Positions 1 through 12,580 of a stretch of 64,000 nucleotides of DNA are shown piece by piece. Made by a program: the position numbers and the translations under genes. The notes beneath the pieces were generated by a model. The model was given only the letters and a program-made list of their open reading frames with translations, was not told the origin of the DNA and searched no databases. Each line of letters begins with the position of its first letter. The stretch's first letter is position 1. The stretch lies in NCBI GenBank assembly GCA_963556255.1, contig OY744615.1, forward strand, positions 13,879,531-13,943,530, written 5' to 3'. The DNA is from Allolobophora icterica (taxonomy: Eukaryota; Annelida; Clitellata; Crassiclitellata; Lumbricidae).

Positions 1-357
1 TCACCCGAAGTTAGTTTGCCTTCGAAACCGGAAACGCGATTCAATTACCCAGAAGTCCACGCTCTTCATACTTCCGGTCGGCAAGCGAAAGCTGACGTAA
101 ACGGCCCAGAAAAGGAGGGTGTGCTGTCAGAGGATGTTAGGAGTGACCAGGGTTTGGCAAGCCAGAGGGTCAGGCGGAACCAAGGGGTCAGAGTACCCGC
201 CGAAGGGGTGCAGAGGGTAACCATGCCCATCGTCATTGATGAGAAGTTGGCGTACGATTCATACGCCAGGAGACAACCCCGGACAAGAAAGGGCAACGCT
301 ACTGTTACAGTGGGACACTCGTACGGATCAATACGCAAGACGACACTGACCACGAAA
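1..357. other. No recognisable gene
   Basis: An open frame covers about 16-360 on the plus strand but lacks an ATG at its reported start and matches no family I recognise. Its composition is like the surrounding non-coding DNA. It leads directly into the minisatellite that begins near 358, so I treat it as non-coding. Confidence 0.4.
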
Positions 358-875
358 TGAACCACTGGTCACCTTGGATTCATCCACTGACCACTTCATA
401 TTGGACCAACGACCATTTGAGATCGAATCTCTGGTCACTTTGGACACACTAAGTGCAAGGACCACTTTGGATTTAGCCGTTGAGAACAGATTTAACCATT
501 GACCAATTGGATTCAACTGCCGTTTACTTCAGTCTGAACCTCCGTCGAACCACTGACCACTTTGGATTAAACCTTAGAACACATTGAATGAAAGTACTGT
601 ACATTTCGTATTGAACTACAGGTCACTTGGATTAAACTGAGCAACCAAAGACTGAACCGCTAACCACTTCTGATAAAACTACGGGTCACATTAGATTGGG
701 TCCTTCGATTGGACCTGGTCAGTATAGTTCAATCCAAAGTAGCAAAATGGTCAAGAAATTGTTACTTCGGATTGAAGTATTCTAACCAATTCCGACCGCA
801 GAACTGGTCACTTTGCACTGAACCACTGGCCACTTTGGATTGAATCATTGGTCACTTCGGACTGAAATAAGGGAC
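358..875. repeat. Degenerate minisatellite, about 25-45 bp units
   Basis: The phrase ACCACTGACCACTTTGGATT and close variants recur throughout, for example near 361, 383, 545, 790 and 822, separated by short diverged stretches. The copies are strongly degenerate, so this is an old tandem array. No open frame or transposon end is visible. Confidence 0.6.
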
Positions 876-1269
876 TGTTTCAACTAAAACCACCGATCTC
901 ACATGCACTGAACCATTGACTAAAATACGTGCAACCATGCAGCCTAAGCTTGTCTTCGATTGCCTGATAATGTATAATATGGACTATATATCTTGTACGT
1001 ATACTTTCTCGCAATTTGACATTATCAAACCATTTATTCCGATGTATGTATACATGCACGCATTCAGGTGAGTATGTATTCATGTATGTACGTATATATA
1101 CTGGCATGTACGTACGTATGTATGTACATGTATATGTAGGCCTATTTGTGTGTGTGACTATTTAGACTAGTTGACACTTACTGTAGCACCTTTAAGCACC
1201 TCACAAAGACGCTACCAGAGCAAGTCTAAATGATAGTGAAGAACGAAAAGTACAAAGTGTTGATCAATA

Positions 1270-1350
1270 AGCGGCTAGAGTAGGATTCGAACCTGCAACC
1301 CTCCGGTCACAAGACGCCGAACTTACCACTGAGCCACCACGCCCCACAAT
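1270..1350 (-). repeat. SINE head fragment (tRNA-derived)
   Basis: Read on the minus strand this matches the 5' tRNA-like head of the SINEs at 18529 and 47490. It includes a box A (TGGCTCAGTGG) and a box B (GGTTCGAATCC). Similarity stops just after the head, so this copy is truncated. The sequence on either side is (ATG/TACG)-rich simple repeat and shows no gene. Confidence 0.65.
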
Positions 1351-2341
1351 TGTTGTTGTTACTACTACTAGGCCTACTACTATTACTATTACTATTATTC
1401 TATTAGCAATGGAGCTTAATGCTACAAATATGAAATAACATAATTATATATCTTCACAATAGGCCCCTATAGGCCTATTACATGCATAAACACACATAAT
1501 TAAATCAATAAATACAAACACACACAAACAAACACACATAGATCCATGAACACACATACATAAATCATCATTATCATAACATCGTCATCATCAACAGCAG
1601 CAGTATCATTAGCTCTTGAAGCCATATTGCGGCGATGGTGCGAATTAATGACTTCCATTCTTTTGTTTATTAAATCCAAACATACATCTTCCAAAAATTC
1701 TACACAACAACATCTACACATACATCTACACGTCCACCTACACATACGTGTACGCAGTTCTTATGTTTATCTTGTAGTAATGTGCTTGGCTGCCGCGATC
1801 CATAACCGTCTGATAATGTTTACCGTTTCCGATGCGATTTCTAAGCCCAACAGCAGCAGCAACTCAGCATCCGGTGGCATTGTAGGCCTTTTGGTCGTCG
1901 TAGACCCATTGTATAGGTCTGCGGTCGATCCAAAGAGATTTAAAGCGAGCGATCGTTCGTTGCTATGGCAGGGTCATCTTTTGTTTTAAAAGACAATGGC
2001 TCCATTTCCAGGCAAACGAACACAAACAGTGCCAAGAGCCGACAACGGACTTCTTGTATAAGGCAGCGAACGCATATACGTCAGTGTGAGTCTATGAATA
2101 ACTTCCACAACAGTAACTATGAACAAGGTGTTTTGTCGTAATTAGTCTTGACCTAGGTGACTGCATCGGGTGGGCTCATTCCTTCTGATGTGCGATGCAG
2201 TCTGAAATATATGGACTTCAGGACGACCGACGCGGGTCTCTGGAATGACTCACTGGTGGCGCCTCGATGAATTCGGCCTATTGTCGGCCTATTCTACGTG
2301 CACTTGGTGCCTCGACGAATAGTCGCACGTGAGTCATCTAC

Positions 2342-2386
<45 letters not shown>

Positions 2387-2690
2387 CAACTTGGTCTGGA
2401 GACACTCTGAACATCCATGCCATCTGTGAACTTCGAAAGGAATCCGTTCGTTGGGCTATACGTGTGTGCGTGGACTCGCTACCAGTGACGCTTCTAGTTT
2501 ACTGTGCGTTATTCTGCTAACTGATGTAACATTCCATGCAGGTCTTAATGACATTTTATTTCACACCAAATAGGTTAGCGAAGAGCGAGCCTCCAAATAA
2601 GTATGCTTGCATAGGTAATTTACTGCGGACTTCCATTATGGATTACTCCAGGTAAGAAAAGAAATCAGGTCACGGTTTGTAAGCAAGTTG
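1351..2690. other. Intergenic; simple repeats, no gene seen
   Basis: This stretch holds (ACT)n near 1360-1400, CA-rich sequence near 1500-1560 and a (TA)n run at 2344-2380. Short open frames near 1627-1989 and 2329-2520 are of simple-repeat composition or lack any family signature, so I do not call them. Confidence 0.5.
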
Positions 2691-3120
2691 AGAGGGATCA
2701 ACCTAAATTGGCCTAAATCTGGATCAAGTTTGACAGACGTTGGTGTTTAAGACAAAGTACGGGTACTGAAATAACATTTAGTACCAAATTTAGCATGGAA
2801 GTCCTCATCAGGTATAAACCTACACCTCCTTGTCTACATTTAAACACATTTGGATTATCCCGCCCACCCTCTGTATACGTACGTCCTTATTTGACGACAC
2901 CCAGTGGTTTAATACTGTTAAACTTACACCAGAAATTGAGCCATGAATTCAAGTTTTGCCCCAAAGTTCGGAGGATGATTTCTCAAATTTTCTGCGTTTG
3001 TGACACTGAGTTTCATTAGGTGTTTAGAATGACATTGTAGGTTCAAGGTTGTAATGCGCTGTTGGAAGAAAAGGAATGGTTCTTGTATTCCAAGTGTATT
3101 TACATAAGGGCCTATGTATT
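2690..3120 (+). repeat. Dispersed repeat, copy 1
   Basis: About 400 bp here align by eye to 4965-5390, sharing a run from AAATCTGGATCAAGTTTGA through the tail near TTCCAAGTGT. Both copies give similar short translations with shifted frames, so the unit is probably an old transposon remnant rather than a gene. No terminal repeats were found. Confidence 0.6.
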
Positions 3121-4079
3121 TAAATAGTTCTAACAGTTCAATGCAATTGATTGACGACTGTGTTTGGAATGATTTAACACTTAAGCGCCCATGGAGGGGT
3201 CATATCCCAGATCCGTTTTTCCACGGATAACTTTAGAATGGCTAAGAAATTGTAAATATGGTTGCAGGACATCCTAAAGCCACCACTTTGGCTTTGAATG
3301 ATACTTGAAGATTCGTACTCCAAAAGTTACAAGCATAAACCGGACCGACCTATATGACGGTTAACTGCCATTTTGGTTACTTAAATTTATTACAGTCAAG
3401 TCGCACTACAAGCAACCCCAGTTGCCCCCGTTTATAGCAGTATTAACAATATAGTGCGATCATCATAGTCTGTTGCCGACCTAGTGAGCTACATGTACAT
3501 TGGTTATTCGTTTATTAAATTCAAACTGACAAGTACGCAGTAAGATTATATGATATAGTAGTAACAGATGATAACAAGTTTAAAAGAAGTCGAATTTAAC
3601 TGTATGGCAGCCTACTGCTCATTTTACAGTCGCCCTTAGGGAGTGAAAAGACTGAGTCGACCTTTATGGGGCTAGCGGGTATCGAACACACGTCCTGCTG
3701 ATCTTCATGCCAGCACCTTACCATTCAACCATCTCCGCGACCCAAGATGAGCAAGGCATACAATAGCCCTAGCCCCACTACAACCTCAAACACGTTGATG
3801 TGCATCTGAGGCCTCTCTGGCAACTGAGTGCGGACCTCCAACGGACATCGATCTCTGGACAACCCCTCTCATACGACGCAGCGCTAGTGAATAAGCTGGT
3901 GCCTTACGCTTAGCTTTAGAGTATACTTAGAGTATACTTAGAGTACTTAGAGTATACTTAGTTTACGATTACGATTACGATTAACGGCATAACATATCAC
4001 ATTATAACGTTACATAAATATCTAACACAGTGGCATTATCCCAACATAACGTATCTTAGTGAAATGTAGACTAATACAT
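3121..4079. other. Intergenic with a SINE-like tRNA-derived fragment
   Basis: On the minus strand, 3660-3745 contains a tRNA-like head with a box B-like GTTCGATACCC. It belongs to a different family from the GCGTGGTGG SINE. Small direct repeats occur at 3920-3962 (AGAGTATACTT) and 3964-3983 (ACGATT). Nothing coding was seen. Confidence 0.45.
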
Positions 4080-4394
4080 CAGCGGTTCTCAACCTGTGGT
4101 CCGCGGACCACTGGTGGTCCGCGGCCATCTGCCTGGTGGTCCGCGAGCAAGGCCTACAATTTATATTTTTTATAATTAAAAACATGAAAACAGACACATT
4201 TTGTCAATTTTTTATTTAAAAAATTTTAATTGCTAGAATCGGCTAGATGGCACCATTTAACTAATAATACGCGGATTTATGGCAAAAATTTCTTTTGTAT
4301 TAATTTGTTTGTGGCACAATTTTTAGTGGTGGTCCGCGACTTAGACACAAAGTTTAAAAGTGGTCCTTGAGTCTGAAAAGGTTGAGAACCGCTG
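4080..4394. mobile_element. Non-autonomous hAT element (MITE), copy 1
   Basis: The termini are CAGCGGTTCTCAACCT and its inverse AGGTTGAGAACCGCTG, a typical hAT terminus. A perfect 8-bp target duplication, TAATACAT, lies at 4072-4079 and 4395-4402. There is no transposase frame. A second copy in inverse orientation is at 11506-11795. Confidence 0.9.
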
Positions 4395-4964
4395 TAATAC
4401 ATGTATGGAACAGCGTACCATATAGATTTTCTCTCCATCTACATTTCATTCAATGGTCAAGAAATGTCATTTCGGATTGCACCATTGACCGGTTACCGGA
4501 TAATGTTGCTAAATAAGTACAAGAATAGAAATGAAGCGTCAGCTCAGCAGGGCTAAGGGTCGGTGGTAATGTCCAAGAGTGGCAGAGGGCGTTCCCTCCT
4601 TGGAAAGCCACCGAACTCTACTGAAACAAGTAGGAGGTCTCCAGAGGGTCAAGGATTACGACTGATGTTATTATTATTAGATTTGAAATAGAGCTTAAAT
4701 ACATACTCGCAATTGGGGCTCAGGCAGTAAGTTTATGCAATTGCACTGATGTTTCTTTGATATGAATTGTTAAGAGACATCATAGCTTGCTGCAGTTCCA
4801 AGTTGGCTATAGTAGAAGCAGCCGATCTTTCGGGCCTTTGGCAATTGTTACAGAATAAAAGACGTTAAAATGGCCCACTTTGATCTCCCCTTCACCTGTC
4901 CTCATTATTCGCATTTAGCATTATTCTCTCCTCTCTATTGCGGGCGTCCGCATTACAGCGGACT
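4395..4964. other. Intergenic, no gene seen
   Basis: I see no family-specific protein, RNA or transposon end in this interval apart from the target duplication of the preceding hAT element. Confidence 0.4.
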
Positions 4965-5390
4965 ATTGAGCTCTAAATCTCTATCAAGTTTGAACGAAGT
5001 TGGTGTTAAAGACAAAGGTTGTACCGAAATATCAATTAGTACCAAATTTAGACGTGGATGTTCCTATCAAGCATAAACCTCCACCTCCTTGTCTACATTT
5101 AAGCACATTTGGATTATCCAGCCCACCCTCACTGCGTATACGTCCTTATTTGACGATCCCCAATGGTTTAATACTGTTACACTGACACCAAAAATTAAGC
5201 CAGGAATTCAAGTTTTGCCCCAGAGTTCGGAGGATGATTTCTCTCAAATTGTCTGCGTTTGTGATGCTGAGTTTTCTAAGATGCTATAGGCGTGGACATT
5301 GTAGGTGGTAATATGCTGTTGGAAGAAAAGACATGTTCTTATATTCCAAGTGTTTTTACATAATTTAATTGAAAAGCCCACACGTCTCAA
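4965..5390 (+). repeat. Dispersed repeat, copy 2
   Basis: This is the partner of the unit at 2690-3120, in the same orientation. Short overlapping frames (4870-5076, 5000-5185, 5089-5289) read through parts of it in different frames. That fits a decayed element rather than a gene. Confidence 0.6.
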
Positions 5391-5660
5391 AGCAATTATG
5401 TAAGAGCTGCTTTGAAATTATTTACATTTACTGTAAAATGAAGCAAGAAACAGTTATACTGAAAGACGTCTGGTTTGTTTTGCGCATGCATCCATATTAA
5501 TTCGTTTGGCTCAGTATGAGTGCAATTATAAACAGAACTGAAAGGCTTTTCATATGCCATGTATTGACTGCTATCATGGTATATCCCATACCCAGTTTCA
5601 AGTAGTATATTATATCACATTTATCAAAGAAATTTGTGCATAATGTGCAAAAACTATTTA

Positions 5661-5682
5661 TCTATATATATAAAGGACAAAC

Positions 5683-5772
<90 letters not shown>

Positions 5773-6273
5773 ACAGATCTTAGACCGGGATGCATTTCCA
5801 CAGCTTTCGAGCTTTTCACTCCAAACCTTCACTACTCTCTCGGGGTGGGCATTACACAGCCAGTGTGAGGTTTCGATTCCCCCGTTTTCACCGCTACCAT
5901 GGTCTCCCGGGCAAAAAACCTACCGTCGCCATGCATTTTTAGCTGATAACAAAACCTTATACTCAACCTATTTTAACTCGCCAGATGGCGCTGCCGGGTT
6001 AAGCAGCTACAGTACGGATTCGCTAGAGGGATTGAAACTTTGACAATGGTGATGATGCAGCTACAGTATAGATTCGCTAGAGGGATTGAAACTTTGACAA
6101 TGGTGATGATGATGACAGTGGTGGTGGTGGTGGTGGGTGGTGGGTGGTGGTGGTGGTGGTGGTGGTGGTGGTGGTGGTGGTGGTGGTGGTGGTGGTGGTG
6201 GTGGTGGTGGTGATGGTGGTGGTGGTGTGGATTGAAACTTATAACCCCGGGCAACGTCGGGTAAACCAGCTAG
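5661..6273 (+). mobile_element. Non-autonomous Helitron
   Basis: It starts with TCTATATATATAAAGG and ends with CTAG, preceded by a short hairpin (CCCGGGCAACGTCGGG). It lies between A (5660) and T (6274), the Helitron target rule. Copy B near 16717-16730 preserves the uninterrupted target ACTATTTATATACA. The body contains (TCTG)n at 5683-5771 and (GGT)n at 6117-6230, plus a duplicated phrase around GATTCGCTAGAGGGATTGAA. No Rep/helicase frame is present. Confidence 0.85.
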
Positions 6274-6456
6274 TATACAAATATAACCAAAACTTGGATT
6301 TGTAAGATGCAAATGCTATTTGTTGATTGGTGACTTCTAACTGGAAGTCATTTTCGATTGTTTTATAAGATCATATCATTAGATTAATATCATTAGATCT
6401 GATAGAAATTGCTACAGCATAGTCAGTGAAACGTCGCTTCATTATCACCAGGCAGT

Positions 6457-8812
6457 TTAGGAAGTACAAGTGGTGCTTTTCCACTCACAACGTTTAAACC
6501 TGTCGTCCCAGACCAGACCTCTACGGCATGGACGTTGGTCGTACAGATTACCGTTGAAACAAGTGGCATAGACGTTGCATCCTTTGCAAGATTGGTAGTC
6601 TCCGTCGGTCCATCCTCGGCACGATCTGATGCAAGATGGGTTTGTATTTGGTTTATTGGTACCAGTAGCACCTAAAATGACAAATGGACTAATGAGCTAG
6701 AAAAAATAGGCGCACTTCAAGGGTCGAAAGAAACCTACAGAGTCTGATTCTGATTAACGTTTTATCATAGAGCTCTTTAACTCTTCAGGTATGTCAATGA
6801 AAAAAAGAAAAGTTTAAATTAGCCCATTCATATTTTATACTCTTGTCTGTTGATGCGATATATTGTGCACATATGGTCCAAATACCTGCTAGCATTTTGT
6901 ATATATGTATATATCTCGACACTTACTATAGCGCCTTTAAATACCACACATAAGCGCCGACTCTGTCAATCTATATGGTATTAAATGTAACTAAGACAGG
7001 AATGTCATTAGCAAGCAAAACAATGCAAAGAAAACTAGAAGAGTCACCAATGGCAAGCCCACGCACACACGGGAAACCCAGCCAACGGATACCCTCCCGT
7101 CTATAATTGATAGATGGCATCATGTTCTCAGAGTATCTGGACCAAACTGCATCGTTAGTGTGGAGCGACGCAAGTTGGTCCAGAGACTTTCATGGCATTC
7201 TATGAGACCCGTGTGCATAGGCGTAATTTGTGGGGGTACGAGGGGTACCCGTACCCAACTTTTTTGACTGGGGGTACCATACCTTCACTTTTTAAACAAC
7301 GCCAATAGAATAGACTCACAGGTGGTGCTTTTCCACTCGCAGCGTTTCAACTTGTCGTTCCAGACCAGACCGCCAGGACATGGGCGTTGGTCGTACAGAT
7401 GCCCGTTGGAACAGGTGGCATAGACCCGGCATCCTTTGCAAGACTGGTAGTCTCCGTTGGACTATCCAGCGCATGAGGTGATGCAAGATGGGTTTGTGTT
7501 TGGTTTATTGGTACCAGTAGCACCTAAAATGACAAATGACTTGTTCCATATGCGCTAGCCTAGTAGGCATTCCAGGCCTATACATATACACCTGTAGGGT
7601 ATAAATACAGCCTATGGCGTTTGATTCTGATAAATGTTTTGTCATAAAACATTTAGCTCTTCAGATATGTGAGCAACAAAAGTATAATTTAAAATTAGCC
7701 TATGCATATTTTATCTTATTGTTTCCTGGTGCTATATATTGTGTATACAGGGCCTAAATATATAGACTCACAGGTGGTGCTTGTCCACTCGCAACGTTTC
7801 ACCTTGTCGTCCCAGGCCAGACCGCCAGCAGCACATGGGCGTTCATCGAGCAGGTTTCCCCCAAAACAAGAGGCATAGACGTTGCATCTTTTGCAAGATT
7901 GGTAGTCTCCGTCGTTCCGTCCAACGCATGATGTGATACAAGATGGACCTGTTATACCTGCGACTGGATCGACCAACAACAGCGCGCACAACGCCAGGCA
8001 AATCACAGCACCTATCAAGGAGTTAAGAACAGCGCCAGAAAATCAATTTATTGATGCAAGAGTCACGAAGAAATGTTCAAAGATTCGAGGTACGAAAAAA
8101 AGAGAGTTCTAGTGGATAGACAAAGCTCTCGACAAAAATACTATACCAGACCAGTTTATGTTTTTATTTATTACGGCGTGATCACTGTCTTCACCTGAAT
8201 TTGGCGAATTCACTTCAATTGCATCCGCAAGTTACTACTTGAGTGCTATATAACTTAACATATACTTAACGGTCATGGCTTTATAATGGTTCGAATGACC
8301 CTCTGAAAAGGAAGACTCTGCTATGTTCCTAACTTCTCAAAAGCTAGGATTATGTCATTTAGGACAGTAGCCTACTATATTTGTCAGCCTTTCCACAAGT
8401 TTAAAACTACTGTACTGGAGGTAGCTGGATTTCAAGAGTTGATTACAATTATGAGAAGGATCAGTAGACCCGCTGGTTTCAAAAGCGATTGCTAGGAGAC
8501 ATTGAGATATATAAAGACTTGCGCCACTTCTGCCTCGAAGGATAGTTTCTGAACAACTTCCAACCAGCATTCATACGTTGGGCCAACGTTGGCCACTATT
8601 TGCACAGCGTGTGCGCTGCTTAGGAAAGTTCGAGACTCCGTCACATCGCTACAAAAATTCTGTAGGTAGAATTTCTTCAACCGATCGGTGAGTCTTTAGG
8701 TAACTGAATTAAAGTACAAGAAGCCACGTTTCGTAGACTTGATAGGTTAATGTAATAATTATATTGAAATGAACGATATTGCTAAACCATACTTACTAAT
8801 CGTGAGCTTCAT
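6457..8812 (-). CDS. Secreted chitin-binding (CBM14/peritrophin-A) protein, gene A, four exons
   Basis: My model on the minus strand has coding exons 8797-8812, 7772-8011, 7320-7523 and 6457-6671. Exon 1 encodes MKLTI and ends at a GTAAGT donor. Exon 2 completes a hydrophobic signal peptide and adds a first six-cysteine CBM14 domain (YQSC...WDD...KRCEW...C). Exons 3 and 4 each add one more CBM14 domain. All introns are phase 1 and split the last cysteine codon (T|GT), which is rebuilt on splicing. Acceptors read TTTTAG|GT or ATAG|GT and donors CT|GTGAGT. The predicted protein is about 224 residues, secreted and presumably binds chitin. Exon 3 contains an in-frame TAG at 7462-7464, absent from gene B. 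Because exon 3 is 204 nt and phase 1-1, skipping it would keep the frame; otherwise the gene is a pseudogene. The family call is firm; activity of this copy is not. Confidence 0.75.
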
Positions 8813-8891
8813 TTCCGTTCCAGTGGTATGCGGATTTTGATGAACTTTATTCTCTGGGCAGCTACTAAGTAGAAATTATAGTTCAGCTCAT

Positions 8892-8933
<42 letters not shown>

Positions 8934-9074
8934 GTATCTTATCAGTCGATTATGCTAATATATATATATATATATATATATCAACCAATGACACACTGGG
9001 TAGCTTGACTCGACATATTTTAGGTATTAACGATCCGACGGCCGTCCAAGAGAAGTAGTGTAGTAAATTATGAT

Positions 9075-9953
9075 CAGTCTTGTTGTCAAGACCTTAAACC
9101 TCAAGACCAAGACCAAGACCAAAGCCTTAAACCTCAAGACCAAGACCAAGACCTTGAACCTCAAGACCAAGACCTTGAACCTCAAGACCAAGACCAAGAC
9201 CTTGAACCTCAAGACCAAGACCGAGACCAAGACCCAAAAAATCACAGTCGTATCCAGACTTCTATTCCTGACTAAAAATTGTCCAGTCGGACTACTCGCT
9301 ATTTGAATGAAAACATAAGTTTTTTCTTTTATTCAAGCAAAACAACTCTAAATGGAGACTGCAGAGAATTCCGAATTCGTATTTACAAAAGTCCTTCATG
9401 CGAAATGTTATTCCAAATGCCAGTTGAATTTTATAAAAACCAATTTGCTCAGAATTTTCTGACCAAGACGTGATCTGTGGGGCCTCATAAAAATTCTGCC
9501 TAGTGAAAAAACACGGTCTACAAGTGATGAAATCGCTAGCACGCAAAGCAGCTTTTCAAGAACCGGATGTAAATGTACAAATTAATCATGACTCTGTTTT
9601 GAAATTATTCCATGGTAAATAACCGGAAGTCAAAATAATTGTCCAAAACAACAGTGAAGCCAGCTCATTCACACCGTGTAAATACTAAAGCAATAACTGT
9701 ATGAGTAATTTATTGGATAAATTTCTAAAATTCTTGCCGTTTGTTAAAATTAATGGCTGTTCATATTGACAAAAGTCTTGGTCTTGGTCTTGCAAAACCA
9801 AGACCAAGACTTTGAACCTCAAGACCAAGACCAAGACCTTGAACCTCAAGACCAAGACCAAGACCTTTGGTCTCAAGACCAAGACCAAGACTTTTAAAAA
9901 CGAACTCGAGTGCACTCGAGACCAAGACCTTGGTCTCGAGGACAACGAGACTG
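9075..9953. mobile_element. Non-autonomous hAT element filled with CAAGAC repeats
   Basis: The termini are CAGTCTTGTTGTC and GACAACGAGACTG, flanked by a perfect 8-bp duplication ATTATGAT at 9067-9074 and 9954-9961. Copy B has the empty site near 28510-28530. The ends (9090-9240 and 9775-9930) consist of (ACCAAG)n-type subterminal repeats. Apparent long frames there are simple-repeat translations, not proteins. Confidence 0.88.
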
Positions 9954-10839
9954 ATTATGATGCGATAACTTCTGCGTAAGTCCAATAAATATGCGATCAA
10001 TAACAATGTGCGATCAATAAAAATGTTCGGATTGTGCAGCAAATGGAGCACAAGCAGGACGAGGAATTGACTCGTAATCGTGTCTTCTCTTGATATCAGT
10101 AGGTCTACGTCTCGTGCATGCGTCTAACTGACCCTTCTGCTGCTTGTTAATTTCTCCGACGTGTAAATTTGTGGAAAGAATAGACGAAACACGCGATCAG
10201 ATAGTACGAAGAAAACACTGAGATTATAAACTAATATGCAATGATACCAACACAATGTTTGTTGAGCACGAAGTCCAGTAGGAATCCCTTAGTGTGTGAA
10301 GGTAGACGCCTACGCTTCATAAAATTTTAATTTTCAACTTCAGTTAAAATTGCAATGTTATCCTCAGTCAAAATGAAATGAGAGAACGACAACGCTTCAA
10401 GAGATTTTAATTGCCAACTTCAGTTAAAATTACAATGTAAGCCTCAATCAAGATCAATGCAACGTTGAACATGCAGGCCTATAGTCATATGCTGCACATA
10501 GATTGCATATTCCGCGAACATATACTAACTGCCTTAAACATATTTATTTACATAATTATTATATTATTATATTTATTCTTTAATTAAGCGCCTGCAAACG
10601 CACTGCGCTGTACAGTGTACACGTACATGTTATGCGATAAACCTTAACTACTAACAGAACAGACAGCCTGCAATACACGGCGCAAATTGCAGCCTACAAA
10701 GCATGTCCGCCTATGGGACTCGATCTCTCTCGCACTCTAAGCCAGATGTTATCGAATGCGCTATTATTTAGATAGTCATTTGTGTAGCGGTTTAAGGGAT
10801 ATTTAAACGCTAATATTGCATGATGTAGCAAGTGCAACC

Positions 10840-11290
10840 ACATTATCCTGTGTTATGTATGCCTCCCCCTCATGGTGGGTTACCTGAGTAAAGGTGGAAA
10901 GAATAGAGTCGATAGACTCTTAAAGCGAATGCGCAAAATGGATTACCTTCCTTTACCCATCCAGAAAGCAACTGATCTTGCTCGCCTGGCTGACGTCCGG
11001 CTATTTAATGCTGTGATGACTAACCCACAACACGTTCTCTGCCCTTAGGCCTACTTCCCAGAGATCCGACCCACTCCTTACCTTTTTCGCCCTCGGGCGC
11101 ATAATTTTTCACTTCCAACTAAGAATGATAAAAACTTTATATCGATGGTATTATATTATAATTTGTATTAGTTTCGAAATGAGTTAATATTTGCTGATAG
11201 ATTTCTATTTATTATTTTACCTATCTATGATTGTTACCAATTGCGTTGTGTCAACTTTTTGATGAATAAACGAAAATTTAAAATTTGAAA
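10840..11290 (+). mobile_element. Non-LTR retrotransposon 3' fragment
   Basis: Plus-strand translation gives the C-terminal tail of a LINE ORF2 with frame slips: about 10895-11040 reads a helical RLLKRM..LPLPIQKATDLARL segment, followed by a segment resembling the common PRAHNF..P..ND.NF tail. The equivalent place in copy B (about 29070-29105) lacks it, so it inserted after the duplication. It is strongly 5' truncated. Confidence 0.6.
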
Positions 11291-11505
11291 TCTATATGTA
11301 CTGTATTTTTCGTACATGTATTCATTCATTAATTGTGGGGTCTTCTGCATCATTCGTATTAATTGCGTGACTTTTGAGGGAATGTGTGACATGTTTAGAG
11401 GTTACTGTTGCAGAGGAACGCAGAATAATTCCGTCTTCCTTCTGCTGGCCTTTCAAACGTGCTGAATAGTGTTTCCTTTATATATCATCTTGGCGTACTC
11501 TAATG

Positions 11506-11795
11506 CAGCGGTTCTCAACCTTTTGAGACTAAAGGACCACTTTTAAACTTTGTGTCTAAGTCGCGGACCACCACTAAAATTGTGCCACAAACAAATTAAT
11601 ACAAAAGAAATTTTTGCCATAAATCCGCGTATTATTAGTTAAATGGTGCCATTTAGCCGATTCTAGCGATTGAAATTTTTTAAATTAAAAATTGACAAAA
11701 TTTGTCTGTTTCCAGGTTTTCAATTATAAAAAATATAAATTGTAGGCCTTGCTCGCGGACCACAGGCAGAGCCGACCACAGGTTGAGAACCGCTG
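11506..11795. mobile_element. Non-autonomous hAT element (MITE), copy 2
   Basis: This is the same family as 4080-4394 but inverted and with a small deletion near its right end. A perfect 8-bp target duplication CTCTAATG lies at 11498-11505 and 11796-11803. It is absent from the matching place in copy B. Confidence 0.9.
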
Positions 11796-12229
11796 CTCTA
11801 ATGCATTAGAATGGATGGACTGCTTGATGTAGGATCGAGATCTCTGCCTACGATAAATGACAAATGCAGTATACAGCCGGGTAATTTTGCCTACCGCGGA
11901 TGAAGAGCGAGGGGTCTTTAACGTGACCTTGACCGCAGGTTATGGGTGGCCCTTCGACCAACCGACCAGCAGTCCGTTACAGTACACTCACTATCTACAC
12001 CCCTCCCCCACCCCAAAGCCATGGTGTCAGTAACAGTGGTGTCCCAGGCAAGGCATCTGCCCCTATCTCAAGGGATGAGTCACACCATCAAGACATCTGA
12101 CATCAGACCTGACTGATGTTGAGTTCTGGGAAGACGGCTTTGGTGAGGCCAGGCAAAATTACATAATTTAATAAGACATGTGACAATCCGACCTGGTTCT
12201 AGGCAGCATGCAAAATAATTAGGAATATA

Positions 12230-12580
<351 letters not shown>

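Larger units (their letters stand above)
5510..12130. repeat. Segmental duplication, copy A
   Basis: Flanks, introns and all four exons of a chitin-binding gene align with copy B at about 15690-29990. Anchors include 5620-5660 with 15820-15856, 6290-6360 with 16738-16815, 6910-7215 with 18420-18960, 8990-9060 with 28430-28510, 10301-10440 with 28845-28925 and 11990-12130 with 29855-29985. Copy A carries private insertions at 5661-6273, 9075-9953, 10840-11290 and 11506-11795. The shared sequence is clearly diverged, so the duplication is not recent. Confidence 0.8.

Noticed and set aside
5973..6312. Poly-His and poly-Pro frames
   Set aside because: They derive from the (GGT)n tract in the Helitron.
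9027..9306. Repetitive Val/Leu and Lys/Thr frames
   Set aside because: They are the hAT subterminal hexamer array.
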